Below are positions 44,030 to 54,044 of a stretch of DNA of 64,000 bases, in pieces. The notes below the pieces were generated by a model, which had not been told where the DNA came from, did not search any database, and saw only the letters and a program-made list of their open reading frames with translations. Location of the stretch: assembly GCF_001514195.1 (NCBI RefSeq), contig NZ_KQ948735.1, positions 919,413 through 983,412 on the forward strand. Reading direction: 5' to 3'. The position numbers and the translations under genes were made by a program. The stretch's first letter is position 1. Every line of letters starts with the position of its first letter. This DNA is from Streptomyces griseorubiginosus. Lineage in GTDB: Bacteria > Actinomycetota > Actinomycetes > Streptomycetales > Streptomycetaceae.

Positions 44030-45172
44030 ATGCACAAGACCCTGATCGTGACGAACGACTTCCCGCCCCGTCCCGGTGGCATCCAGGCGTTCCTGCACAA
44101 CATGGCGCTGCGGCTCGACCCCGAGCGGCTGGTCGTCTACGCCTCCACCTGGAAGCGGAGCCGGGAGGGCGTCGAGGCGACCGCGGCCTTCGACGCCGAG
44201 CAGCCCTTCACCGTCGTACGGGACTCCACGACCATGCTGCTGCCGACGCCCGGGGCGACCCGCAGGGCTGTCGGGCTGCTGCGGGAGCACGGGTGTACGT
44301 CGGTGTGGTTCGGGGCGGCCGCGCCGCTCGGGCTGATGGCCCCCGCGCTCAGGAGGGCCGGGGCGGAGCGGCTGGTGGCGACGACCCACGGGCACGAGGC
44401 CGGGTGGGCCCAACTGCCCGCCGCACGGCAGCTGTTGGGGCGTATCGGGGAGTCGACGGACACGATCACCTACCTCGGCGAGTACACGCGCTCGCGGATC
44501 GCCGGGGCGTTGAGCCCGCAGGCCGCCGCGAGGATGGTGCAGCTGCCGCCGGGGGTCGACGAGAAGACCTTCCACCCCGGCTCCGGCGGGGACGCCGTGC
44601 GGGCGCGGCTCGGGCTCACGGACCGGCCGGTGGTGGTGTGCGTCTCGCGGCTGGTGCCGCGCAAGGGCCAGGACACGCTGATTCTCGCCATGCCGCGGAT
44701 CCTCGCGCGGGAGCCCGAGGCCGTGCTGCTGATCGTCGGGGGCGGCCCGTACGAGAAGGAGCTGCGCAAGCTCGCCCACGAGACCGGGGTCGCCGCGTCC
44801 GTGCGCTTCACCGGGGCCGTGCCCTGGGCAGAGCTGCCCGCGCACTACGGCGCCGGGGACGTCTTCGCGATGCCGTGCCGGACCCGGCGGGGCGGGCTCG
44901 ACGTCGAGGGGCTCGGGATCGTCTACCTGGAGGCCTCGGCCACCGGGCTGCCCGTCGTCGCCGGGGACTCCGGGGGCGCCCCGGACGCCGTGCTCGACGG
45001 CGAGACCGGATGGGTGGTGCCCGGCGGTTCCCCGGAGGAGGCCGCCGAGCGGATCACGGTCCTCCTCGGCGACGCGGAACTGCGGAGGCGTATGGGGCAG
45101 CGGGGCAGGGAGTGGGTCGAGGAGAAGTGGCGGTGGGACTTGTTGGCGGAAAAGTTGAAGACACTGCTATAG
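44030..45172 (+). CDS. pimB: GT4 glycosyltransferase, PimB-like mannosyltransferase
   Basis: A 380-residue GT-B enzyme: MHKTLIVTNDFPPRPGGIQAF at the N-terminus, VCVSRLVPRKGQDTLI at the start of the second domain, VGGGPYEKEL and the EX7E motif EGLGIVYLE. The NDFPPRPGGIQ opening and overall length match the mycobacterial enzyme that adds the second mannose to phosphatidylinositol mannoside. Another lipid or glycan acceptor is possible. ATG at 44030. The GT87 gene is divergent from it. The cholesterol oxidase gene follows after 32 bases. Confidence 0.85.
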   Translation: MHKTLIVTNDFPPRPGGIQAFLHNMALRLDPERLVVYASTWKRSREGVEATAAFDAEQPFTVVRDSTTMLLPTPGATRRAVGLLREHGCTSVWFGAAAPLGLMAPALRRAGAERLVATTHGHEAGWAQLPAARQLLGRIGESTDTITYLGEYTRSRIAGALSPQAAARMVQLPPGVDEKTFHPGSGGDAVRARLGLTDRPVVVCVSRLVPRKGQDTLILAMPRILAREPEAVLLIVGGGPYEKELRKLAHETGVAASVRFTGAVPWAELPAHYGAGDVFAMPCRTRRGGLDVEGLGIVYLEASATGLPVVAGDSGGAPDAVLDGETGWVVPGGSPEEAAERITVLLGDAELRRRMGQRGREWVEEKWRWDLLAEKLKTLL

Positions 45173-45186
45173 CCGGATGCCGGTAA

Positions 45187-46836
<1,650 letters not shown>

Positions 46837-46851
46837 GCCCTGTGCCGGTGA

Positions 46852-48648
46852 CTACTTGGCGTAGATGGCCTCGATCTCGCCGGCGAAGTCCTTCGCCACC
46901 ACATTGCGCTTGAGCTTCAGCGACGGCGTGAGGTGGCCCGTCTCCTCCGTGAACTGGGAGGACAGAATGCGGAACTTCCGCACCGATTCCGCCTTCGACA
47001 CCGCGGCGTTGCCGTCGTCGACCGCGGCCTGGATCGCCGCGTTCAGGTCCGCGTCCCCGGCCAGCGACGCCGCGGTGGAACCCGCCGGCTTGCCGTGCTC
47101 CTCGGCCCAACGGCCCAGGAACTCCTCGTCGATGGTGACCAGCGCGCCCACGAACGGCCGCCCGTCGCCCACCACCATGCACTCCGCGACCAGCGCGTGC
47201 GCCCGGATGCGGTCCTCGATCACGGCCGGGGCGACGTTCTTGCCGCCCGCGGTGACGATGATCTCCTTCTTGCGGCCGGTGATCCTGAGGTAGCCGTCCT
47301 CGTCGAGGGTGCCGATGTCACCGGTGTGGAACCAGCCGTCGGTCAGCGCCTCGGCCGTGGCGGCCTCGTTGTTCCAGTAGCCCTTGAACAGGTGCTCGCC
47401 GTGCAGCAGCACCTCGCCGTCGTCCGCGATCCGGATCACCGAACCCGGCAGCGGCTGGCCGACGGTACCGATCTTCGTGCGGTCCCACGGGTTGAACGCG
47501 GTGGCCGCACAGGACTCGGTCAGGCCGTAGCCCTCCAGGACCGTGAAGCCGATACCGCGGAAGAAGTGGCCGAGGCGCTCGCCGAGCGGGGCGCCGCCGG
47601 AGATGGCGTACTCGCCACGACCGCCCAGCACGGCCCGCAGCTTGCTGTAGACCAGCTTGTCGAAGGTCTTGTACTTGATCTTCAGGCCGAGCGACGGGCC
47701 CGCGGGGGTGTCCAGCGCCCTGCTGTACGCGATCGCGGTGTCGGCGGCCTTGTCGAAGATCTTGCCCTTGCCGTCCGCCTGCGCCTTGGCGCGCGCCGAG
47801 TTGTAGACCTTCTCGAAGACCCGCGGCACGCCGAGAATCAGCGTCGGCCGGAAGGACGCCAGTTCGTCGGTGAGCTGCTTGATGTCCGGGACCATGCCCA
47901 GCTTGATCGGCGCCATCATCGGCGCGATCTGCACCAGCCGGCCGAAGACGTGCGCGAGCGGCAGGAACAGCAGCACCGAGCACTCGCCGGTACGGAACAG
48001 CGGGCGCAGCCGCTCCACGATGTTGCCGCACTCCGCGAAGAAGCTGCGGTGGGTCAGCACACAGCCCTTGGGGCGGCCGGTGGTGCCGGAGGTGTAGACG
48101 ATGGTGGCCGGGTCGTCGGCCTTCGCCAGCGAGCTGCGCTCGTCCACGGCCGCGTCGCTGATGTCCTTGCCCGCGCGGCCCAGTTCCTCGATCGCGCCGC
48201 CCTCGATCTGCCAGACGTGCTTGAGCGCGGGCAGCTGCTCGCGCACCGACTCGACGGCCGCGGAGTGCGTGTCCAGCTCCACGACACAGGCGGTCGCGCC
48301 GGAGTCGGAGAGGATCCACTGGATCTGCTCCGGCGAGCTGGTCTCGTACACCGGCACGGTGACCGCGCCCGCGCTCCAGATCGCGAAGTCGAGCAGCGTC
48401 CACTCGTAGCGGGTGCGCGACATCAGGCCGACCCGGTCGCCCGGCTGGACGCCGGAGGCGATGAGCCCCTTGGCGGCGGCGTGCACCTCGGCCAGGAAGG
48501 CGGTGGCCGTGACGTCCTGCCACGCGCCGCCCACCTTGCGGGCGATGACGGCGACGTCGGGATGCTGCGCGGCGTTTCTCCGGACGATGTCGGTGAGATT
48601 GCCGTCCGCAGGGACCTCGTACAAAGCCGGAAGGCTGAACTCGCGCAA
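46852..48648 (-). CDS. Long-chain acyl-CoA synthetase (AMP-forming)
   Basis: A 598-residue ANL-family ligase with IVYTSGTTGRPKGCVLTHRS at about 183–202, GYGLTESCA, GWFHTGDIGTLDEDGYLRITGRKKE and a C-terminal lysine region (LTPSLKLKRN). It is close in length and layout to FadD15-type proteins. It activates fatty acids as acyl-CoA. TTG at 48648 has GAGGAG eight bases upstream, and MREFSLPALYEVPADG matches the family start. A palindrome that could bind a TetR/FadR regulator lies 220 bases upstream. It converges on the cholesterol oxidase gene. Confidence 0.93.
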   Translation of the reverse strand: MREFSLPALYEVPADGNLTDIVRRNAAQHPDVAVIARKVGGAWQDVTATAFLAEVHAAAKGLIASGVQPGDRVGLMSRTRYEWTLLDFAIWSAGAVTVPVYETSSPEQIQWILSDSGATACVVELDTHSAAVESVREQLPALKHVWQIEGGAIEELGRAGKDISDAAVDERSSLAKADDPATIVYTSGTTGRPKGCVLTHRSFFAECGNIVERLRPLFRTGECSVLLFLPLAHVFGRLVQIAPMMAPIKLGMVPDIKQLTDELASFRPTLILGVPRVFEKVYNSARAKAQADGKGKIFDKAADTAIAYSRALDTPAGPSLGLKIKYKTFDKLVYSKLRAVLGGRGEYAISGGAPLGERLGHFFRGIGFTVLEGYGLTESCAATAFNPWDRTKIGTVGQPLPGSVIRIADDGEVLLHGEHLFKGYWNNEAATAEALTDGWFHTGDIGTLDEDGYLRITGRKKEIIVTAGGKNVAPAVIEDRIRAHALVAECMVVGDGRPFVGALVTIDEEFLGRWAEEHGKPAGSTAASLAGDADLNAAIQAAVDDGNAAVSKAESVRKFRILSSQFTEETGHLTPSLKLKRNVVAKDFAGEIEAIYAK

Positions 48649-48867
48649 GACTGCTGCTCCTCATAGGGCGCCGGCGCCACGACGTTGTGTGATGCGACGG
48701 TCGGTCCAAGGCTCGGGCAGGTGCTCAGGATTTCAGTAGTTGAAGGCTGAGCACGACTGGACTGCCCGGACGTTACCCGCCGGTATGGCTTCTTCGACAG
48801 GGGGTCCCGACGAGATGTTCGCTGCGTCACATGGATGGGGGTTCTTGCCGCACAGTAGTCCACCTGC

Positions 48868-48885
48868 TTACTGACTGGCCAGTAA
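48868..48885. promoter_or_regulatory. TetR/FadR-like palindrome upstream of the acyl-CoA ligase
   Basis: TTACTGACTGGCCAGTAA contains a perfect ten-base palindrome ACTGGCCAGT with matching TTACTG/CAGTAA ends. It lies in the 293-base divergent space between the ligase and phosphoesterase genes. No regulator gene is adjacent. The rest of the space shows no other structure that I can identify. Confidence 0.5.
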
Positions 48886-48941
48886 CCGCAGGCCCGGCCG
48901 CCACTGTTCACGTATGCCCCACAGGCCTACTCTTGATCGTC

Positions 48942-49739
48942 ATGGCACCCTCACCGGCCGGAAGCCGGACGACGCGCGTTCATGTGGTCAGCGATGTGCA
49001 CGGCAACGCCCGTGACCTGGCCAGAGCCGGCGAGGGCGCCGACGCCCTGATCTGCCTGGGCGACCTCGTGCTTTTCCTCGACTACGCCGACCACTCGCGC
49101 GGCATCTTCCCCGACCTGTTCGGAGCGGAGAACGCCGGCCGGCTCGTGGAACTGCGCACCGCCCGCCGCTTCGAGGAGGCGCGGGAGCTCGGCGCCCGGC
49201 TGTGGGGCGGCATCGACGCCGACCGGGCCTCGGTGATCGAGAAGGCGGTGCGCAAGCAGTACGCCGAGATGTTCGCGGCCTTCCCGACACCGACGTACGC
49301 CACGTACGGCAATGTCGATATGCCGTCCCTCTGGCCGGAGTACGCCGGACCCGGAACCACCGTGCTCGACGGCGAGCGGGTGGAGATCGGCGGCTGGACG
49401 TTCGGCTTCGTCGGCGGCGGCCTGCGCACCCCCATGCGGACGCCGTACGAGATCAGCGACGAGGAGTACGCGGCCAAGATCGAGGCCGTCGGCGAGGTCG
49501 ACGTGCTGTGCACCCACATCCCGCCCGAGGTGCCCGAGCTGGTCTACGACACGGTGGCGCGGCGGTTCGAGCGGGGGAGCCGGGCGCTGCTGGACGCGAT
49601 CCGCCGGACCCGCCCCCGGTACTCCCTCTTCGGTCATGTGCACCAGCCCCTCACCCGGCGGATGCGGATCGGGGCGACCGAGTGCGTGAACGTGGGGCAC
49701 TTCGCGGGGACCGGGAAGCCGTGGGCGCTGGAATGGTGA
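48942..49739 (+). CDS. Calcineurin-like metallophosphoesterase
   Basis: A 265-residue metallophosphoesterase with the five metal-binding blocks: VVSDVHGNARDL, LICLGDLVLF, TYGNVDMP, LCTHIPPEVP and FGHVHQP. It should bind two metal ions; the substrate (phosphoprotein, cyclic nucleotide or other phosphoester) cannot be told. ATG at 48942 gives the usual short leader before strand 1; an earlier frame from 48831 is not family-like. It ends 83 bases before the SRPBCC gene and could be co-transcribed with it. Confidence 0.9.
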   Translation: MAPSPAGSRTTRVHVVSDVHGNARDLARAGEGADALICLGDLVLFLDYADHSRGIFPDLFGAENAGRLVELRTARRFEEARELGARLWGGIDADRASVIEKAVRKQYAEMFAAFPTPTYATYGNVDMPSLWPEYAGPGTTVLDGERVEIGGWTFGFVGGGLRTPMRTPYEISDEEYAAKIEAVGEVDVLCTHIPPEVPELVYDTVARRFERGSRALLDAIRRTRPRYSLFGHVHQPLTRRMRIGATECVNVGHFAGTGKPWALEW

Positions 49740-49822
49740 GTCCGCGCGCGCGGTAGCCTTCACGCTGCACAGACGTGCGTACCACCCTTTCCCACCGGTC
49801 CGTATCTGGAGGAGCCACGGCG

Positions 49823-50263
49823 ATGGCGGAACACACCAGTTCGAGCATCACGATCGAAGCTGCGCCGGCCGACGTCATGGCCGTGATCGCCGACTTCGCC
49901 CGCTACCCGGACTGGACCGGCGAGGTGAAGCAGGCGGAGGTGCTCTCGACGGACGCGTCCGGCCGCGCCGAGCAGGTCCGGCTGGTCATGGACGCGGGCG
50001 CGATCAAGGACGACCAGGTGCTCGGCTACACGTGGACCGGCGAGAACGAGGTCTCCTGGACGCTGGTGAAGTCCCAGATGCTGCGGCAGCTGGACGGCTC
50101 GTACGTCCTGAAGCCGGCGGGGGCGGGTTCGACCGAGGTCACCTACCTGCTGACGGTCGACGTCAAGATCCCGATGCTGGGCATGATCAAGCGCAAGGCG
50201 GAGAAGGTCATCATCGACCGGGCGCTGGCGGGGCTGAAGAAGAGGGTGGAGTCGGGGCAGTAG
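49823..50263 (+). CDS. SRPBCC (START-like) family protein
   Basis: A 146-residue helix-grip protein: ITIEAAPADVMAVIADFARYPDWTGEVKQAEVL opens the fold, and the long C-terminal helix includes VIIDRALAGLKKRV. The family binds lipids, polyketides or other hydrophobic ligands; the ligand is not known here. ATG at 49823 follows GGAGGAG, a very good ribosome site. It precedes the ArsA-like ATPase gene with a 191-base space filled by an inverted repeat pair. Similar pairs occur in other streptomycetes as I recall. Confidence 0.85.
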   Translation: MAEHTSSSITIEAAPADVMAVIADFARYPDWTGEVKQAEVLSTDASGRAEQVRLVMDAGAIKDDQVLGYTWTGENEVSWTLVKSQMLRQLDGSYVLKPAGAGSTEVTYLLTVDVKIPMLGMIKRKAEKVIIDRALAGLKKRVESGQ

Positions 50264-50285
50264 GAGTTCGCCGGTTCGCTGTCGT

Positions 50286-50405
50286 CTGCGGGCCGGTGGG
50301 GGCTGATCGCGCAGTTCCCCGCGCCCCTGAAGCATGTGGGTGCAGTCCCACCTTCTTTGGGGGCGCGGGGAACTGCGCGACCGGCCACGACGGACCCGCA
50401 GCCGC
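50286..50405. repeat. Dispersed intergenic repeat, copies C1 and C2, in inverted orientation
   Basis: Copy C1 (50286–50329) reads on the minus strand and copy C2 (50359–50405) on the plus strand. Their cores pair as perfect 19-base arms GCGCAGTTCCCCGCGCCCC and its complement around a ~30-base spacer containing GTGGG…CCCAC. It would form a very stable hairpin, possibly ending the SRPBCC transcript. Confidence 0.88.
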
Positions 50406-50454
50406 AAGACGGCACAGCGAGGCACAACCCCGGCGTCCGTTACGGTTCACCCCT

Positions 50455-51612
50455 ATGCGCACCATCCTGATCACCGGCCCCGGCGGCAGTGGCCGTACGA
50501 CCGTCGCCGCCGCCACCGCGCTCGCCGCCGCCCGCGAGGGAACCCGCACCCTTGTGCTGAGCGCCGACCGGACCGACACCCTGGGCACGGTCCTCGGCGC
50601 GACAACCGGCCCCACCCCCACCCAGGTCACCCCCACCCTCACCGCCTGGCGCCCCGACGCGACCGCCGGTTTCCGCGACGACCTCGCCGGCTTCCAGGAC
50701 CGCGCCTCCAACGTGCTCAACCTGCTCGGCGCCTCCCGGCTCGACCCCGAGGAGGTCACCCCGCTGCCCGGCGCCGAGGAACTCACCCTCCTGCGCGCCC
50801 TGCGCGACGCGGCGCTCTCCGAGCGGCACGAGCTGCTCGTCGTCGATCTGCCGCCCACCCCGCAGGCCCTCGCCCTGCTCTCCCTCCCCGAGGAACTGCG
50901 CCGCTACCTGCGCCGCCTCCTGCCGGCCGAGCGCCAGGCCGCCGCCGGTCTGCGGCCCGTGCTCGGACGCCTCGCCGGGGTCCCCATGCCCTCGGAGTGG
51001 CTGTACGAGACCGCCGCCCGCTGGGACACCGAACTCGGCGCGGTCGAGGCCGTCCTCGCCGACCGGCACCGCGTCGTACGCCTGGTCGCCGAGCCCGGCC
51101 CCGCGGGCAGCGACGCCGTACGGTCCGCGACCCTCGCCCTCGCGCTGCGCGGCCTGCGCCCCGACACCCTGGTCGCCAACCGGGTCGTACCGGAGGACTG
51201 GCCCCCCGGCCTGGTCGCCCAGCAGCGCAAGGTTCTGGAGGAGTGGCAGGAGACGTACGACGTCCGTGCCCTCCCGCACCTCGGCCACGACCCGCGCGGC
51301 ACCGACGACCTCGACGCCCTCCAGGTGCCCGGCGTCAACGCCACGACCTCCACCGTCGAGTGGCCCGTCGCCGACCACCTCGCCGAGGACGGCGTCCTCG
51401 TGTGGCACATCCCGCTGCCCTGCGCCGTCCGCGAGGAACTGGACCTGATCCGGCGCGGCGACGAACTCGTCGTCACCGCCGGGCAGTTCCGCCGGATCGT
51501 CCCGCTGCCCTCCGTCCTGCGGCGCTGCACCGTGGCCGGCGCCGCCCTGCGCGACGGCGAGCTGCGGATCCGGTTCGCGCCGGACCCGGACCTGTGGCCC
51601 CGCACCCCGTGA
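50455..51612 (+). CDS. ArsA/GET3-like P-loop ATPase
   Basis: A 385-residue ATPase with a deviant Walker A near the N-terminus (ITGPGGSGRTTVAAATALAAA, residues 6–26) and LLVVDLPPTPQALALLSLP as the switch region, followed by an ArsA-like hydrophobic helical insertion. It has only one ATPase half, like GET3, and would dimerise. The C-terminal ~75 residues resemble the small beta domain of ArsA-like proteins (VLVWHIPLPCAVREELDL). No arsenic genes are near. ATG at 50455. A role in protein targeting or lipid-linked work is only a guess. Confidence 0.83.
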   Translation: MRTILITGPGGSGRTTVAAATALAAAREGTRTLVLSADRTDTLGTVLGATTGPTPTQVTPTLTAWRPDATAGFRDDLAGFQDRASNVLNLLGASRLDPEEVTPLPGAEELTLLRALRDAALSERHELLVVDLPPTPQALALLSLPEELRRYLRRLLPAERQAAAGLRPVLGRLAGVPMPSEWLYETAARWDTELGAVEAVLADRHRVVRLVAEPGPAGSDAVRSATLALALRGLRPDTLVANRVVPEDWPPGLVAQQRKVLEEWQETYDVRALPHLGHDPRGTDDLDALQVPGVNATTSTVEWPVADHLAEDGVLVWHIPLPCAVREELDLIRRGDELVVTAGQFRRIVPLPSVLRRCTVAGAALRDGELRIRFAPDPDLWPRTP

Positions 51613-51669
51613 ACCGCGTACGGCCGTTCGGGTAACGTCGGAGGGACGAACCGTAGTCAGGAGTCCGTC

Positions 51670-52167
51670 ATGAGCGAACAGCTCCCCCCGTCCGACGCCG
51701 GGGAACACGAGGCGAACGACGAGGTACGGGCGACCGACGCCGACGCGTGGGCGACGGCGGCCGCTGAGGACCTCGCGGCGGAGAAGGCCCGCCGCCGAAC
51801 CCAGTACGGCCCGCCCCCGGGCTCGGCGGCCGAGGAACTGCGCAAGCTCGTCGACAACGTCGCGGAGAAGCTGTCCGGCATCCAGTCCCCGCTGCTCGGC
51901 GGCATCGCCGGACCCGCCGCCCAGCAGGTGGTCCGGCAGGTCGTCCAGCAGGCCAAGGCCGCCGTCGAGCCGGTCATCGAGCGCAACCCGGACGTCTTCG
52001 ACCACCTCGCGGCCGCGGGCGGGGAACTCCTCGCCGCGTACCGCTCGGCGGTCCAGGCGCAGGAACAGCGCTGGACGGCCCGCGGCACCGGACCGCGCGA
52101 CCCCGACGGCGACGGCCGTGACCGGGGCGAGGGCACCGGCCCGGGTGAGCGCATCGACTTGGACTGA
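51670..52167 (+). CDS. DUF5304 family protein next to glucokinase
   Basis: A 165-residue acidic protein with a helical centre (EELRKLVDNVAEKLSGIQSPLLGGIAGPAAQQVV…) and charged, disordered ends (GDGRDRGEGTGPGER). No enzyme motif. From memory, the S. coelicolor homologue in this place (SCO2127) raises glucokinase expression and restores catabolite repression in mutants, so a link with glkA is expected; mechanism unknown. ATG at 51670 with AGGAG upstream. It precedes glkA by 67 bases. Confidence 0.82.
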   Translation: MSEQLPPSDAGEHEANDEVRATDADAWATAAAEDLAAEKARRRTQYGPPPGSAAEELRKLVDNVAEKLSGIQSPLLGGIAGPAAQQVVRQVVQQAKAAVEPVIERNPDVFDHLAAAGGELLAAYRSAVQAQEQRWTARGTGPRDPDGDGRDRGEGTGPGERIDLD

Positions 52168-52192
52168 AACCCTGTGACGGCAGGGCCTCGGG

Positions 52193-52206
52193 TACGGTTG
52201 ACCGTA
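52193..52206. promoter_or_regulatory. Palindrome in the glkA leader
   Basis: TACGGT-TG-ACCGTA forms a perfect dyad 28 bases before the glkA start. It may be an operator for carbon control or part of a promoter. Confidence 0.4.
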
Positions 52207-52234
52207 GCGGGGCTCGACCGAAACTGAGGGATTC

Positions 52235-53188
52235 ATGGGACTCACCATCGGCGTCGACATCGGCGGCACGAAGATCGCGGCCGGCGTGGTCGATGAGGAA
52301 GGCAACATCCTCTCGACGTACAAGGTGCCGACCCCGGGCACGGCCGAGGGCATCGTGGACGCGATCGCCTCGGCGGTGGAGGGCGCGCGTGCCGGGCACG
52401 ACATCGTGGGCGTGGGCATCGGCGCGGCCGGATACGTCAACCGCCAGCGCTCGGAGGTCTACTTCGCCCCCAACATCCACTGGCGCAACGAGCCGTTGAA
52501 GCAGAAGGTCGAGGCCCGGGTCGGCCTTCCGGTCGTCGTGGAGAACGACGCCAACGCGGCCGCGTGGGGCGAGTACAAGTTCGGCGCGGGCAAGGGCCAC
52601 CGCAACGTCATCTGCATCACCCTCGGCACCGGCCTCGGCGGCGGCATCATCATCGGCAACAAGCTGCGCCGCGGGCACTTCGGCGTGGCCGCCGAGTTCG
52701 GCCACATCCGCATGGTCCCGGACGGCCTGATGTGCGGCTGCGGCTCGCAGGGCTGCTGGGAGCAGTACGCGTCGGGGCGGGCGCTGGTGAGGTACGCCAA
52801 GCAGCGCGCCAACGCCACCCCGGAGAACGCCGAGATCCTCCTCGGGCTCGGCGACGGCAGCCCCGACGGCATCGAGGGCAAGCACATCTCCATGGCCGCC
52901 CGCCAGGGAGACCCGGTCGCCGTCGACTCCTACCGGGAGCTCGCCCGCTGGGCCGGCGCGGGCCTCGCCGACCTCGCCTCCCTCTTCGACCCCTCCGCCT
53001 TCATCGTCGGCGGCGGCCTGTCCGACGAGGGCGAACTGGTCCTGGACCCGATCCGCAAGTCCTACAAGCGCTGGCTGGTCGGCGGCAACTGGCGCCCGGT
53101 CGCCGACGTCATCGCCGCCCAACTGGGCAACGAGGCGGGCCTGGTCGGAGCAGCGGACCTGGCGAGAGAGCCGGACCCGATCATGTAA
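52235..53188 (+). CDS. glkA: Glucokinase (ROK family)
   Basis: A 317-residue ROK kinase closely resembling streptomycete GlkA: GVDIGGTKIAAGVVD at 6–20 (phosphate 1), VENDANAAAWGE, TLGTGLGGGIIIG, the GHIRMVP histidine and the zinc-binding CGCGSQGCWEQYASG. It phosphorylates glucose and is central to carbon catabolite repression in Streptomyces. ATG at 52235 after GAGGGA. It shares a transcription direction with the DUF5304 gene and is followed by repeat copy D. Confidence 0.95.
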   Translation: MGLTIGVDIGGTKIAAGVVDEEGNILSTYKVPTPGTAEGIVDAIASAVEGARAGHDIVGVGIGAAGYVNRQRSEVYFAPNIHWRNEPLKQKVEARVGLPVVVENDANAAAWGEYKFGAGKGHRNVICITLGTGLGGGIIIGNKLRRGHFGVAAEFGHIRMVPDGLMCGCGSQGCWEQYASGRALVRYAKQRANATPENAEILLGLGDGSPDGIEGKHISMAARQGDPVAVDSYRELARWAGAGLADLASLFDPSAFIVGGGLSDEGELVLDPIRKSYKRWLVGGNWRPVADVIAAQLGNEAGLVGAADLAREPDPIM

Positions 53189-53208
53189 CGGTGACTGTGC
53201 TTCTTTTA

Positions 53209-53250
53209 GGGGCGCGGGGAACTGCGCGACCAGCCACGGACGACCGGCAG
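53209..53250 (+). repeat. Dispersed intergenic repeat, copy D
   Basis: GGGGCGCGGGGAACTGCGCG followed by ACCAGCCACGGACGACCGGCAG, about 42 bases; its 3' part is diverged from copies A–C. It lies 20 bases after the glkA stop. Confidence 0.83.
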
Positions 53251-53298
53251 TCGCGCACGATCCCCCCGCCCCTCTCTCGTGGGCGTAAATTGATCCAC

Positions 53299-54006
53299 AT
53301 GGTTCCGGTCAAAGTCCTGAGCTACAACATCCGCTCGATGCGCGACGACACGGACGCCCTGGCCCGTGTCATCAGCGCCTGTGAACCCGACCTCGTCCTG
53401 ATCCAGGAGGCCCCCCTCTTCTTCCGCTGGCGCAAGAAGCTCGCGCGGCTCGCGTCGGCCTCAGGGCTGGTCATCCTCACCGGCGGCGGCACCGCCGCGG
53501 GACCCGCCATCCTCTGCAACCTGCGGGTCACGGTCGAACGCACGGAGGACGTCCTGCTCCCGCTCACCCCAGGGCTGCACAGAAGAGGCTTCGCCACCGC
53601 CGTCGTACGGATCGGCGGCGCCCGCCTCGGCGTGCTGAGCTGTCACCTCTCGCTCCAGAAGGACGAGCGCTACGAGCAGGCGGGCGCGCTCCTCGACCGC
53701 CTCGCCGGCATGGGCGTGGACCACGCGATCGCCGGCGGCGACCTCAACGACCGCCCCTCGGGACCCGCCTTCAGCCGTCTCGCGGCCAACCTCCAGGACT
53801 GCTGGGCGACCAGCCCCACCGGCGGCGAACACACCTGGACCCACTCGCAGCCCCCGCAGCGCATCGACGCCGTCTTCGCCACCAAGGGCATCGAGGTGCT
53901 CGGCTGCGGAGTGCCCACGGACCTTTCCGGGATCACCGCGACAGACCTGAGGGCGGCCACCGACCACCTCCCGGTCCTGGCCACCCTCAACGTGCCCGCG
54001 AGCTAG
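53299..54006 (+). CDS. Endonuclease/exonuclease/phosphatase family protein
   Basis: A 235-residue EEP-fold hydrolase with VLSYNIRSM at the start, LVLIQEAP with the metal-binding Glu, LSCHLSLQKDERYEQ, AGGDLNDRPSGPAF (the GDLN/GDFN block), RIDAVFAT and ATDHLPVLATL at the end (the SDH-like block). It should be a Mg-dependent phosphodiesterase or phosphatase; the substrate may be nucleic acid, inositol phosphate or sphingolipid. ATG at 53299. The stop lies inside a 17-bp tandem repeat shared with the convergent gene. Confidence 0.9.
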   Translation: MVPVKVLSYNIRSMRDDTDALARVISACEPDLVLIQEAPLFFRWRKKLARLASASGLVILTGGGTAAGPAILCNLRVTVERTEDVLLPLTPGLHRRGFATAVVRIGGARLGVLSCHLSLQKDERYEQAGALLDRLAGMGVDHAIAGGDLNDRPSGPAFSRLAANLQDCWATSPTGGEHTWTHSQPPQRIDAVFATKGIEVLGCGVPTDLSGITATDLRAATDHLPVLATLNVPAS

Positions 54007-54044
54007 ACATTCCCGCGAGCCAGACACTCCCGCGAGCTAGACGA
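53994..54044. repeat. 17-bp × 3 tandem repeat spanning two convergent stop codons
   Basis: Units GCCCGCGAGCTAGACAT, TCCCGCGAGCCAGACAC and TCCCGCGAGCTAGACGA lie at 53994–54010, 54011–54027 and 54028–54044. Unit 1 carries the TAG stop of the EEP gene and unit 3 carries the TAG stop of the minus-strand gene; CTAG serves both strands. Confidence 0.9.

Noticed and set aside
50904..51605. Arg/Ser-rich frame antisense to the ArsA-like gene
   Set aside because: Shadow frame; the plus-strand ATPase has Walker motifs and full length.
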